Part shown: positions 1 to 9,014 of the stretch, in pieces
Layout: every line of letters starts with the position of its first letter
Numbering within the stretch: the first letter of the stretch is position 1
Assembly: GCA_026625625.1 (NCBI GenBank)
Contig: CP113055.1
Span: forward strand, 3,455,001-3,519,000
Direction: 5' to 3'
Source of the DNA: Blastomonas sp. SL216
Lineage (GTDB): Bacteria; Pseudomonadota; Alphaproteobacteria; Sphingomonadales; Sphingomonadaceae
Length of the DNA stretch: 64,000 nucleotides
The notes under the pieces: generated by a model
Told to the model about the DNA's origin: nothing
The model's input: the letters and a program-made list of their open reading frames with translations, nothing else
The model's database searches: none
Program-made: the position numbers and the translations under genes

Positions 1-21
1 GCGAGCAGGTTGCAGCACAAA

Positions 22-80
22 TTGACAAGAAATCAGCGTAGATCGCCACCAAATGGGCCAAAAGGCTTGTCAGCTTGTCA
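22..80. repeat. CTTGTCA repeats upstream of the XRE regulator
   Basis: GCTTGTCA occurs twice in perfect tandem (65-72 and 73-80), and the inverted form TTGACAAG lies at 22-29. All three copies are within 80 bases of the likely start at 102. Repeated half-sites before a helix-turn-helix regulator often form an autoregulatory operator; that role is inferred only. No convincing -10 box was found. Confidence 0.35.
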
Positions 81-101
81 CGAATATTACAAGTTGAGCG
101 C

Positions 102-1499
102 ATGGTCGAGACATCCCTTCACGCCGGTCCGGCGCTGCGCCGCCTGCGCCGCAATGCCGGTCTTACCCAGGCGGCCATGGCCGAAAAGCTCGACATCTCG
201 CCGAGCTATCTCAACTTGCTGGAGCGCAATCTGCGCCCCGTCAGCGCGCGGCTGATGCTGACGCTTGCCGAGCGGTTCGATGTCGATCCGCGCGATCTGA
301 CCGGCGATGAGCCTGGCGGTGGTCTTGGCCCGATGCGCCGCCGCATGGGCGATCCGATCTTTGCCGATCTGGGGGTCGAGCCTGGCGAGATCGAGGACTG
401 GCTGGCGGCGTCTCCCGGTACGGCTGCGGCCTTTGCCCGGCTTTATGACCGGGTGCAGGGCGGTGCGGGCAGTGCGGCTCCGGGCGTGGCCGCCGATGAT
501 CCGGTGGCGCGGGTGCGCGGCGAGATCGAACGCTGGCGCAATCATTTTGCCGATCTCGATCATGCCGCCGAGGAACTGGCCGATGCGCTGCGGCTGCAGA
601 GCGGTGATCTCTATTCCGCCATTTCCGAACGGCTGCGCACCAAGCACCAGCTCTCGATCCGCATCCTGCCCGAAAACGTGATGCCCGGCCGGTTGCGGCG
701 GCTCGATCTGCACGCGCGCCAGCTCCAGCTTTCGGAGATGCTCGACATGGCCTCGCGCACCTTCCAGGCCGCCTATCTGCTGGGCCAGCTCGAATATCGT
801 GCCGATATCAACGCGCTGGTGGCGGGCGCGCAATTTGGCGATCGCACGGCCGAGCGGCTCTACCAGCGCCATATCTTCAGCTATTTCGCAGCGGCGGTGA
901 TGATGCCTTATGGCCGCTTCCTGCGCGCCTGCGAGCAATCGGGCTATGACATGCTGCTGCTCCAGCGGCGCTTCGGCGCGGGGTTCGAGCATGTTGCGCA
1001 CCGGCTGACGACCCTGCAGCGGGTGGGGCAGCGGGGGCTGGGCTTTTTCATGATCCGCATCGACCGCGCCGGCCAGGTGTCCAAGCGCTTCGGCGGCGCG
1101 GCCCGCGCGCCGCTCGCCGATACCGAGGTGACCTGCCCGCTCTGGCACCTCCACCAGGCGTTCTCGCGCCCCAGCCAGGTGCAGGTGCAGGTCGTCGAGC
1201 TGGAAGATGCCAGCCGCTGGCTCACCCTCGCACGCAGCGTCCAAGGCGCAGGCTATGGCGCGGGCGGCACCACGGCGGAATTCGCCATCGGCCTAGGCGT
1301 CCCGGTCGATCAGGCCGCCACGCTGTGCTATGCGCGCGGCATGGATCTGAGCGCGACAGGAGCAACCCGGATCGGGCCGGGCTGTGCGATGTGCAAGCGC
1401 GGCGATTGCCCGCAGCGCTCCAAGCCGCCGCTGGGCATCCGGCTGAAGTTCGACGACCGGGAGAGGGGCGTGACGCCGTTCGATTTCGTCACCGACTGA
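102..1499 (+). CDS. XRE-family regulator, ScfR/short-chain fatty acyl type
   Basis: Cytoplasmic DNA-binding regulator of about 465 residues. The N-terminus is a classic XRE helix-turn-helix (LRRNAGLTQ ... ISPSYLNLLERN). The middle resembles the IrrE/ImmA domain of the ScfR/RamB regulator group, but the metal-binding HExxH is not visible. The C-terminus carries a Cys cluster (CAMCKRGDCPQR), typical of the DUF2083 tail. Relatives control acetate and propionate catabolism (glyoxylate or methylcitrate genes), but no such target is adjacent. I chose ATG 102; an in-frame TTG at 75 would add nine residues. The ribosome binding site is weak for both. Confidence 0.8.
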   Translation: MVETSLHAGPALRRLRRNAGLTQAAMAEKLDISPSYLNLLERNLRPVSARLMLTLAERFDVDPRDLTGDEPGGGLGPMRRRMGDPIFADLGVEPGEIEDWLAASPGTAAAFARLYDRVQGGAGSAAPGVAADDPVARVRGEIERWRNHFADLDHAAEELADALRLQSGDLYSAISERLRTKHQLSIRILPENVMPGRLRRLDLHARQLQLSEMLDMASRTFQAAYLLGQLEYRADINALVAGAQFGDRTAERLYQRHIFSYFAAAVMMPYGRFLRACEQSGYDMLLLQRRFGAGFEHVAHRLTTLQRVGQRGLGFFMIRIDRAGQVSKRFGGAARAPLADTEVTCPLWHLHQAFSRPSQVQVQVVELEDASRWLTLARSVQGAGYGAGGTTAEFAIGLGVPVDQAATLCYARGMDLSATGATRIGPGCAMCKRGDCPQRSKPPLGIRLKFDDRERGVTPFDFVTD

Positions 1500-1575
1500 G
1501 CGCCTCCCGTTCGTCCGGAACCAGCCGGGCGCGTGGCACGTATCCGCCCCAGATCAAAGATTTAGGGGACATGCC

Positions 1576-1854
1576 ATGACAGAGCGCGAAACAACCACCA
1601 CCGTGACCGAACGCCCGGTCGAACCCGTTCACACCCACACCACGGTCATCGAACGAAAGTCCGGTGGCGGATCGGGCATCATGATGGCGCTGTTGCTGCT
1701 GATCGTCGTGGTCGGGGGCTTTTTCGCCTGGCAGTTCCTCCAGCAGGGCGAGGTGCGTACCGACGCGGTGGCAGGTGCAGCCAATGAGGTCGGCGATGCC
1801 GCGCAGAAAGTGGGCGATGCAGCCCAGGACGCGGCGCAGAAGATTGGCGAGTAA
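1576..1854 (+). CDS. Small single-span membrane protein, function unknown
   Basis: A 92-residue protein with a Thr/Glu/His-rich N-terminal tail, a Gly/Ser hinge, one membrane helix (about residues 35-54, rich in L, V and I), and an outer segment of heptad-like repeats (NEVGDAAQKVGDAAQDAAQKIG) that could form a coiled coil or amphipathic helix. GGGGAC sits upstream of the ATG. It stands alone between the XRE regulator and epsB. Similar small anchors occur in sphingomonads without assigned function, and no catalytic motif is visible. Confidence 0.7.
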   Translation: MTERETTTTVTERPVEPVHTHTTVIERKSGGGSGIMMALLLLIVVVGGFFAWQFLQQGEVRTDAVAGAANEVGDAAQKVGDAAQDAAQKIGE

Positions 1855-1980
1855 CCTGTCCGTCGCGCGCATCTTCAAGCGTAAAAAGCTTTGACACCGC
1901 GGCGGGATTTCCTGCCTCTCGCATCGATATGGTTGTAAAATTAACCGACACTTGACCATTGCCGGGCTATAAGCGGCCCC

Positions 1981-3366
1981 ATGTTCAGGCTGTTCAAACA
2001 TTATGTGCCGCACGCGGTGCTGCTGCTCGGCTTTTTTGACCTCGCGCTGCTGGGCCTTGCCGCCGAAATCGGCTGGGTCTGGCGTGCGCACGAGATCGGG
2101 ATGGAAATCGAACCGCTGGGCCAGCGGCCATTGCCGATCATCACCTTCGCGCTGCTGGTGCATATGGCGATGATCGCGGTGGGGGTCTATGGCCCCGACT
2201 CGCTGCAATCGCTGCGCTTTGCCGCAGCGCGGTTGCTGGTCGCGATCTCGCTGGGCGTGATCTTCCTGTCGGTCACCTATTTCATTCTGCCGGGCACCAC
2301 CTTGTGGCGATCGAACAGCCTGTACGCGATGGGGCTTTCCATCCTGTTCCTGATCGGCAACCGCATCCTGCTGGGCGGGCTGTTGGGGACAAGCGCGTTC
2401 AAGCGACGGCTGATGGTGCTGGGCGCTGGCAAGCGCGCGCAGCGGGTGCTCGCTCTGTCCGAGCGTGCCGATGCCGGTTTCGTGCTGGTCGGCTTTGTCG
2501 CGATGAACGATGGGCCGCTGGTCGTCGAGGAAGCGATCAACCGCGATGCGATCAAGAATCTCGCCAAGCATGTCGAGAATCTGAACGTGACCGAAGTGGT
2601 GCTGGCGCTGGAGGAACGGCGCAACGCGCTGCCGCTCAACGACCTGTTGCGGATCAAGACCACCGGCGTGCACGTCAACGACCTGTCGACCTTTCTGGAA
2701 CGCGAGACGGGCCGCGTCGACCTGGATACCGTCAACCCGAGCTGGCTGATCTTTTCCGACGGATTTTCGGCGGGCCGCCGCATTTCGACCATCGCCAAAA
2801 GGCTGTTCGATCTGGTGGTCAGCTCGATCCTGCTGCTGTTCACCGCGCCTGTCATCCTGCTGTTTGCCTTGCTGGTGAAGCTCGACAGCAAGGGGCCTGC
2901 CTTTTTCAAGCAGGAACGCGTGGGGCTTTATGGCCAGCCGTTCGAGATCATCAAGCTGCGCTCGATGCGGATCGATGCCGAGGTCGATGGTGCGCAATGG
3001 GCGCAGAAGAACGATCCGCGCGTCACGCGGCTGGGCCGCTTCATCCGCAAGGTGCGCATCGACGAGCTGCCCCAGGCGTGGAGCGTGCTGAAGGGCGACA
3101 TGAGCTTTGTCGGCCCGCGCCCCGAACGCCCCGAATTCGTCGCCGATCTGGAAACCAAGATGCGCTATTACAACGAGCGGCACATGGTGAAGCCGGGCAT
3201 TACCGGCTGGGCGCAGATCAACTATCCCTATGGCGCGTCGGTCGAGGATTCGCGGCACAAGCTGGAATATGACCTGTATTATGCCAAGAACTACACGCCC
3301 TTTCTGGACCTGCTGATCATTCTGCAGACGCTGCGCGTCGTGCTGTGGCCCGACGGCGCCCGTTGA
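1981..3366 (+). CDS. epsB: Exopolysaccharide initiating sugar transferase, EpsB/PEP-CTERM-associated type
   Basis: Membrane phosphoglycosyl transferase of 461 residues expected to load the first sugar phosphate onto undecaprenyl phosphate for exopolysaccharide assembly. The N-terminal half has about four to five membrane helices and a CoA-binding-like Rossmann region (VLGAGKRAQRVL). The C-terminal third is the bacterial sugar transferase domain: KRLFDLVVS helix, KQERVG, IKLRSMR, RIDELPQ, VGPRPERPEF. Together with prsK, prsR and prsT directly downstream this matches the TIGR03013 'PEP-CTERM system associated' subtype. prsK starts 4 bases after its stop, so they are probably cotranscribed. Confidence 0.88.
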   Translation: MFRLFKHYVPHAVLLLGFFDLALLGLAAEIGWVWRAHEIGMEIEPLGQRPLPIITFALLVHMAMIAVGVYGPDSLQSLRFAAARLLVAISLGVIFLSVTYFILPGTTLWRSNSLYAMGLSILFLIGNRILLGGLLGTSAFKRRLMVLGAGKRAQRVLALSERADAGFVLVGFVAMNDGPLVVEEAINRDAIKNLAKHVENLNVTEVVLALEERRNALPLNDLLRIKTTGVHVNDLSTFLERETGRVDLDTVNPSWLIFSDGFSAGRRISTIAKRLFDLVVSSILLLFTAPVILLFALLVKLDSKGPAFFKQERVGLYGQPFEIIKLRSMRIDAEVDGAQWAQKNDPRVTRLGRFIRKVRIDELPQAWSVLKGDMSFVGPRPERPEFVADLETKMRYYNERHMVKPGITGWAQINYPYGASVEDSRHKLEYDLYYAKNYTPFLDLLIILQTLRVVLWPDGAR

Positions 3367-3370
3367 GGCC

Positions 3371-5491
3371 ATGGCCAACTGGGCCGACATAAGCCTTTGG
3401 GCACATTCGGGCGCGGCGGCGCTGACCATGCTGGTGGCCGCGTGGCTGGTGCAACGCTGGGCCAGATTGCGCGGGAGCCGTCCGTCGCTGGGCGATGTTG
3501 CGCTGCTGCTGGCGCTGCTGTCGACCAGCCTCTGGGCCTTTTCTGCCGCCAGCCTGGGGCCGCAGCACCCGATTGCGGGGCTGGCCGAATCGCTGCGCAA
3601 CCTGTCATGGCTGGCATTCCTGTTCCAGATGGTGCGATCGGCCCGGGCACAGCCGGGCACGGTGACGGCGGTCTATCTGGTGCTGACCCTGGTGCTGGTC
3701 GCGCAGCCGCTGGTCGACAACTGGCTGATGGTACTGGCCGCGCGCGACGGTCTGGGCACGCTCGCCTTCGATACCGCGATGCTGCTGCGCATGATCTTTG
3801 TGGTCGGCGCGCTGGTGCTCGCCAACAACCTGTACAGCGTCGCCGATGCAGAGACTCGCGCCAGCCTGCGCGTACCGCTGACCGCGCTGGCGGCGATGTG
3901 GCTCTACGATCTCAACCTCTACACGATGGGCTATCTGAGTGGCAGCCTGAGCGGCGACATGCTGGCGCTGCGCGGGGTGCTGATGATCTTCGCGGTGCCG
4001 TTCTTTGCGCTGGCGGCGAACCGTCCCGGCGGATGGAAGCTCACGCTGTCGCGCAAGATTGCCTATCGCTCGCTCTCGCTGTTTGCGATCCTGGGCTATC
4101 TGGTGACGATGATCGCGGTCGCGCAGCTGCTGCGCGCGGTGGGCGGCACGGTGGCCTCGGGCGCGCAGATGCTGCTGGTGCTCGGCATGTCGCTGGCGGC
4201 GCTGATCCTGCTGCCTTCGGACCGGTTCCGCGCCTGGTTCAAGGTCAAGGCGACCAAGCATTTCTTCCAGCACCGCTATGATTATCGCGCCGAATGGATC
4301 CGCTTTACCGAGACGATCGGGCGACCGGGCGACGGCACCGCGCCATTCCATGAACGCGTGATCAAGGCCGCCGCTGACATCAGCGACAGCCCCGCCGGGC
4401 TGCTGCTGGCGCCCGGCGACAATGGCCGCATGCAGCTGCAGGCGCGCTTCAACTGGCCCACCGCCGATGTGCCAGCCCAGGCGTGCACCGCGGCGACCAT
4501 CGGCTATTTCCAGGCCACCGGGCGCATTGTCGAGCTTGATGCCCTGCGCCGGGGTCATGACCGGCACACCGATGCCCGCGCCATTCCCTATTGGGTGCTG
4601 GAAGAGACCAATGCCTGGGCGATCGTGCCGCTGGTGCATTTCGACCGGCTTGCCGGGCTTGTCGTGCTGGCGCGCCCGCTGGTGGAGCGGCGGCTCGATT
4701 GGGAGGATCTCGATCTGCTGCGCCTCGTCGGACGGCAGCTGGCCAGCTATCTCGCCGAAGCGCGCAGCCAGGAAGCGCTGCGCGAGGCGGACCAGTTCGA
4801 TGAGTTCAACCGCCGCATGGCCTTCGTCATGCACGACATCAAGAACCTGGTCAGCCAGCTGAGCCTTGTCGCGCGCAATGCCGAACGCCATGCCGACAAT
4901 CCCGAATTCCGCAAGGACATGATCGCGACGCTGCAGAACTCGGTCGGCAAGATGAACACGCTGATCCGCAGGCTCACCGGCTATGCCCGGTCGGCCGGCG
5001 AAGGCCTGCGCGCGATCGATGCCGAACGCGTGGTGCGCAGCGTTGTCGCGGACAAGGCGCATGCCCATCCGGTCCTCGCCAGCAGCGCGCACCGCATGAT
5101 GCTGATGGCCGATCCCGCGCAGCTCGAACAGGTTCTCGGTCATCTGATCCAGAACGCCATCGATGCCAGCCAGCCCGGCAATCCCGTCTATGTCAGCATG
5201 GCGCGCGATGGCCTGAATGGCGTGATCGAGATTGTCGACCATGGTGCCGGCATGTCGGCGGAGTTCGTCCGCGCGCGCCTGTTCAAGCCCTTTATCTCGA
5301 GCAAGGCCGACGGCTTCGGCATCGGTGCCTATGAGGCGCGGCTGCTGGTCGAGGCGATGAACGGCCGGATCGAGGTCGAGAGCCGCGAGGGCGAGGGCAG
5401 CCGTTTTTCCATCCATCTTCCGCTCGCCACCCGGATCGAAAGCGATGATCCGGGCGTGCAGGCGCCGACACTTGCTGAAAAGGTATCCTGA
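3371..5491 (+). CDS. prsK: PEP-CTERM system sensor histidine kinase PrsK
   Basis: Histidine kinase of 706 residues. The N-terminal 300 residues contain many membrane helices, followed by a GAF-like domain (about 320-470). A DHp helix has the phospho-acceptor His near residue 488 (MHDIKN), and the HATPase core has N box (HLIQNAIDAS), G1 (DHGAGM) and G2 (GFGIG). This order, with prsR 3 bases downstream and epsB upstream, is the PrsK arrangement described for exosortase A/PEP-CTERM genomes, where the pair is thought to switch on exopolysaccharide and PEP-CTERM genes through sigma-54. The stimulus is unknown. Confidence 0.9.
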   Translation: MANWADISLWAHSGAAALTMLVAAWLVQRWARLRGSRPSLGDVALLLALLSTSLWAFSAASLGPQHPIAGLAESLRNLSWLAFLFQMVRSARAQPGTVTAVYLVLTLVLVAQPLVDNWLMVLAARDGLGTLAFDTAMLLRMIFVVGALVLANNLYSVADAETRASLRVPLTALAAMWLYDLNLYTMGYLSGSLSGDMLALRGVLMIFAVPFFALAANRPGGWKLTLSRKIAYRSLSLFAILGYLVTMIAVAQLLRAVGGTVASGAQMLLVLGMSLAALILLPSDRFRAWFKVKATKHFFQHRYDYRAEWIRFTETIGRPGDGTAPFHERVIKAAADISDSPAGLLLAPGDNGRMQLQARFNWPTADVPAQACTAATIGYFQATGRIVELDALRRGHDRHTDARAIPYWVLEETNAWAIVPLVHFDRLAGLVVLARPLVERRLDWEDLDLLRLVGRQLASYLAEARSQEALREADQFDEFNRRMAFVMHDIKNLVSQLSLVARNAERHADNPEFRKDMIATLQNSVGKMNTLIRRLTGYARSAGEGLRAIDAERVVRSVVADKAHAHPVLASSAHRMMLMADPAQLEQVLGHLIQNAIDASQPGNPVYVSMARDGLNGVIEIVDHGAGMSAEFVRARLFKPFISSKADGFGIGAYEARLLVEAMNGRIEVESREGEGSRFSIHLPLATRIESDDPGVQAPTLAEKVS

Positions 5492-5494
5492 CCG

Positions 5495-6904
5495 ATGACC
5501 GATCTGACCCCCAACCCCGCGATGAACGGCGGCGGCAAGGGCGCGAACCGGCTGCCCCGGCTTCTGGTGGTGGAGGATGATGCCGGGCTTCAGCGCCAGC
5601 TCAAATGGGCGTTCGACGATTTCGAGGTGCTGTGCGCCGGCGACCGCGCTAGCGCGATTGACCTGCTGCGCTACGAGGAGCCCGATGTCGTCACGCTCGA
5701 CCTTGGCCTGCCGCCCGATCCCGACGGGGTAAGCGAAGGCTTTGCGACACTGGCGGAAATCCTGCGGCTGAAGCCCGATACCAAGGTGATCATCGCGTCG
5801 GGCCATGGCGAGCGGCAGAGCGCGCGCGATGCGATCGCGCAGGGGGCCTATGATTTCTATCGCAAGCCGGTGGAGATCGACGATCTGGCGCTGATCGTCC
5901 GCCGGGCGCTCAACGTCCAGCAGATCGAGCGCGAGAATGCGCGGCTCAGCCAGAAATCGGGTGAGGATCATACGGTGCTGGGCGGCATGATCACCGCCGA
6001 TGCGCAGATGGTGAAGGCCGCCCGCACGATCGAGCGTGTCGCCAACACCAATGTCTCGGTAATGCTGCTGGGCGCGAGCGGGACCGGCAAGGAGCTGTTC
6101 GCGCGCGGGCTGCACGAAAAGAGCAACCGCCGCGGCGGCGCGTTCGTCGCGATCAATTGCGCGGCGATTCCGGAGAACCTGCTCGAATCCGAGCTGTTCG
6201 GGCATGAGAAAGGCGCGTTTACCGGGGCGATCAAGACCACCATCGGCAAGATCGAGCAGGCCGCCGGCGGCACGCTGTTCCTCGATGAGGTGGGCGATAT
6301 TCCGCTGCCGCTGCAGGTCAAGCTGCTGCGCTTCCTGCAGGAGCGGGTGATCGAGCGCGTCGGCGGACGCAGCCCCATCCCGGTCGATACCCGGGTGGTC
6401 TGCGCCACCCACCAGAATCTGGAAAAGATGATCGCCGAAGAACGGTTCCGCGAGGACCTGTTCTACCGGCTGGCCGAGATCGTGGTGAACATCCCTTCGC
6501 TCGCCGAACGGCCGGGCGATGCGGTGCTGCTCGCCAAGCATTTCCTGTCGCGCTTTGCCGCCGAGATGAACCCGGCGGTCAAGGGCTTTGCCCCCGATGC
6601 GCTCAAGATGCTCGATGCTTGGGCGTGGCCGGGCAATGTCCGCGAGCTGGAAAACCGGGTGAAGCGCGCGGTGATCATGGCCGAAAGCCGGCTGGTGACC
6701 GCCGAGGATCTCGACCTGGAACGCGCCGAGCCCGAAACGCCGGAGTTCCTGAACCTGAAGGCGGTGCGCGAACTGGCCGACCGCAAGGCGATCCGCCACG
6801 CGCTGGCGCGGACCGAGGGCAATATCTCGGGCGCGGCCAAGCTGCTGGGGATCAGCCGCCCGACATTGTACGATCTGCTAAGGCAATATGACATCCAGAG
6901 CTGA
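5495..6904 (+). CDS. prsR: PEP-CTERM system sigma-54 response regulator PrsR
   Basis: NtrC-like activator of 469 residues. It has a receiver domain (phospho-acceptor Asp about residue 69 in TLDLGLP, Lys in YRKPVE), a sigma-54 AAA+ domain with Walker A (GASGTGKE, about 193-200), the sigma-54 contact loop GAFTGA (240-245) and Walker B (LFLDEVGD), and a C-terminal Fis-type HTH (ISGAAKLLGISRPTLYDLL). The intact GAFTGA implies activation of sigma-54 promoters. I could not find a convincing -24/-12 promoter ahead of epsB, so targets are probably elsewhere. Its last 17 bases overlap prsT. Confidence 0.92.
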   Translation: MTDLTPNPAMNGGGKGANRLPRLLVVEDDAGLQRQLKWAFDDFEVLCAGDRASAIDLLRYEEPDVVTLDLGLPPDPDGVSEGFATLAEILRLKPDTKVIIASGHGERQSARDAIAQGAYDFYRKPVEIDDLALIVRRALNVQQIERENARLSQKSGEDHTVLGGMITADAQMVKAARTIERVANTNVSVMLLGASGTGKELFARGLHEKSNRRGGAFVAINCAAIPENLLESELFGHEKGAFTGAIKTTIGKIEQAAGGTLFLDEVGDIPLPLQVKLLRFLQERVIERVGGRSPIPVDTRVVCATHQNLEKMIAEERFREDLFYRLAEIVVNIPSLAERPGDAVLLAKHFLSRFAAEMNPAVKGFAPDALKMLDAWAWPGNVRELENRVKRAVIMAESRLVTAEDLDLERAEPETPEFLNLKAVRELADRKAIRHALARTEGNISGAAKLLGISRPTLYDLLRQYDIQS

Positions 6905-8960
6905 TCCTTTCCCTGGCAGACGGCTGCTGCTGGCGCTCGTCGCCGGGGCGCTGCTGCTCGCCAGCCAGAGCGGGCCGTTGCTCGCCGAGGATATGGCAAC
7001 CGCGCGCGCGGCGATGGCGCGCGCGGCGGACTATCGCGCACGCGGCGACAACCGGGCGGCGCGGATCGAGCTGATGAACGCGATCAAGGCCGCGCCGCGC
7101 CTGGCCGACGCGCGCCTGGCGCAGGCACGCGTGTTCCTGGCGCTGTTCGATGCCGAAGGCGCCGAGGCCGAGCTGGATCGCGCGCTGGCCCTGGGCGCGG
7201 ACCGGGCGCTGGTGCGGGCAGCGATGGCAGAGGCGATGGTGCTTCAGGGCCGGGCGGATGCCGCGATCCGCTGGCTTGGCGAGGGGCCGGTGCCCAAGGC
7301 CGATGCAGGCTATGCCGCGCGCACGCTGGGCCGGGCGCATCTGGCGCTGGGCAACTTCGACGAGGCGCGCACGGCGTTTGACCGGGCACTGCAATTCACC
7401 CCTGATGACAGCCTGTTGTGGACCGACATTGCCCGTTTCCGCACCGCCTCGGGCGATCAGGCGGGGGGGCTGCAGGCGGCGGATCACGCGGTGGAGCTGG
7501 ACGCGAACAATGTCCGCGCGCTGCAGTTGCGCGGCGAGCTGACGCGCAGCCAGACGGGCCTGGCGGCGGCGCTCCCGTGGTTCGAACGCGCGCTCGGCAT
7601 CGACCCCAATGATGTCAGCGTGCTCGGTGAATATGCCGCGACGTTGGGCGACATGGGCCGCATGCGCGACATGCTGAGGGCGGCGCGGCAGATCGTGGCG
7701 CTCGAACCCAACAACCCGCGCGGCTATTTCCTGCAGGCGGTGCTGGCCGCGCGCGCCGGGCAGTACCGGCTGGCGCGCACGCTGATCCAGAAGACCGGCG
7801 GCGCACTGGAGCGCGTACCCGCGATGATGCAGGTCGAAGGCGTGGTCGAGTTCGAGCTGGGCAACTATCGCCAGGCGATCGACCGCTTCGAAAGGCTGGC
7901 CGACGCCCAGCCCCACAACCGCCGTGCGGCCGAGCTGCTGGCGCGTGCGCTCTATGCCGAGGGCGAGCATGAGGCGCTGCTCGAGCGTTTCCGCCCCGTG
8001 GCGAACCGGGCGGGCACCAGCGCCTATCTGCTGACGCTGGTGGCGCGGTCGCTGGAGGCGATGGGCGAGGGCCAGGCGGCGCTGGAATATCTCGCGCGCG
8101 CGGCGACGCCCGATACCGCGCCGCTGCTCAGGCTCGATCAGGACGATGAACCCTGGCTGCTCGCCGATGCCGCGCGCAGCGCGCCCCGCGATGCGCGGGC
8201 GGTGATCCCCTATGTCCGCATGCTGGTGGCGCAGGGCGATTTCGCGACGGCGGCGGAATTTGCCAAGCCGCTTGCCGATGCCAATCCGGGCGTGCCCGAT
8301 GCGCAGATGCTGCTGGGCGATGTGCATTACGCCTCGGGCAATGCCGCTGCCGCGCTGCCGCTTTATGATCGCGCTGCGCGCATCCGCCTGGCCGAGCCGG
8401 TGGTGCGCCGCCTGTCGCTGGTGCTGCGCGATCTGCGCCGCGCGGGCGAGGCAGACAGCCTGCTTCAGAGCTTTGTCGACATGAGCCCGGCCAATACCGG
8501 CGGGCTTCGGTTGCTGGCCAATGCGCGGATCGATCGCGGCGACTGGGCGGGCGCCGTGGCGGCGCTGACCGCGCTGCACGCGCAGCTGGGTAGCAGCCAG
8601 CCGATCCTGCTGACCGATCTCGCGCTGGCGCGGCTGCGCGCGGGCGATGCTGCGATGGCCGCGCACGATTCGCGGCTCGCCTATCGGGTGCAGCCTGCCA
8701 ACCCGCTGGTCACGCATGTGCGCGGCATGGCGCTGATGGGCGCAGGCGATGCACCGATGCTGGCAGTGGAAATGCTCGAAAAGGCAGGCGCGCTCCAGCC
8801 GCGCAACCCCTGGCTGCGTTATCACCTGGCCCAGGCTTATGCGGCGGCAGGCAAGCCCTCGCGCGCGATGGGCGCGCTGCGCGCCTCGCTCTCGCTCGGA
8901 CCGTTTCCCGAACGATCCCAGGCCGCCGCGATGCTGCGCGATCTCCAGGGGCAAAGCTGA
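6888..8960 (+). CDS. prsT: TPR-repeat protein PrsT of the PEP-CTERM/exopolysaccharide locus
   Basis: A 690-residue exported or membrane-anchored protein. The N-terminal helix after RR (LLLALVAGALLLA) looks like a signal peptide or anchor; no lipobox Cys is visible. The rest is tetratricopeptide repeats, for example ARTAFDRALQFTPDD and ALPWFERALGIDPND, consistent with a scaffold for exopolysaccharide export or protein sorting. It begins inside the 3' end of prsR, so it is translationally coupled. Known PrsT proteins are usually longer (about 900 residues), so this is a shorter version. Confidence 0.82.
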   Translation: MTSRADPFPGRRLLLALVAGALLLASQSGPLLAEDMATARAAMARAADYRARGDNRAARIELMNAIKAAPRLADARLAQARVFLALFDAEGAEAELDRALALGADRALVRAAMAEAMVLQGRADAAIRWLGEGPVPKADAGYAARTLGRAHLALGNFDEARTAFDRALQFTPDDSLLWTDIARFRTASGDQAGGLQAADHAVELDANNVRALQLRGELTRSQTGLAAALPWFERALGIDPNDVSVLGEYAATLGDMGRMRDMLRAARQIVALEPNNPRGYFLQAVLAARAGQYRLARTLIQKTGGALERVPAMMQVEGVVEFELGNYRQAIDRFERLADAQPHNRRAAELLARALYAEGEHEALLERFRPVANRAGTSAYLLTLVARSLEAMGEGQAALEYLARAATPDTAPLLRLDQDDEPWLLADAARSAPRDARAVIPYVRMLVAQGDFATAAEFAKPLADANPGVPDAQMLLGDVHYASGNAAAALPLYDRAARIRLAEPVVRRLSLVLRDLRRAGEADSLLQSFVDMSPANTGGLRLLANARIDRGDWAGAVAALTALHAQLGSSQPILLTDLALARLRAGDAAMAAHDSRLAYRVQPANPLVTHVRGMALMGAGDAPMLAVEMLEKAGALQPRNPWLRYHLAQAYAAAGKPSRAMGALRASLSLGPFPERSQAAAMLRDLQGQS

Positions 8961-9014
8961 GCCACCGCGACGTTTTTTGCCTGACCGCGCGGCATTTTGG
9001 GCTAAAGGGCGGGG

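Noticed and set aside
1855-1980. Possible sigma-54 promoter before epsB
   Set aside because: No GG/GC pair at -24/-12 spacing; a TTGACC...TATAAG pair is only 10 bases apart.
3605-6799. Very long open frame antisense to prsK and prsR (over 1000 codons)
   Set aside because: High-GC genes leave the antisense frame open. The product is Arg/His/Gln-rich with no domain, and the plus-strand genes have clear motifs.
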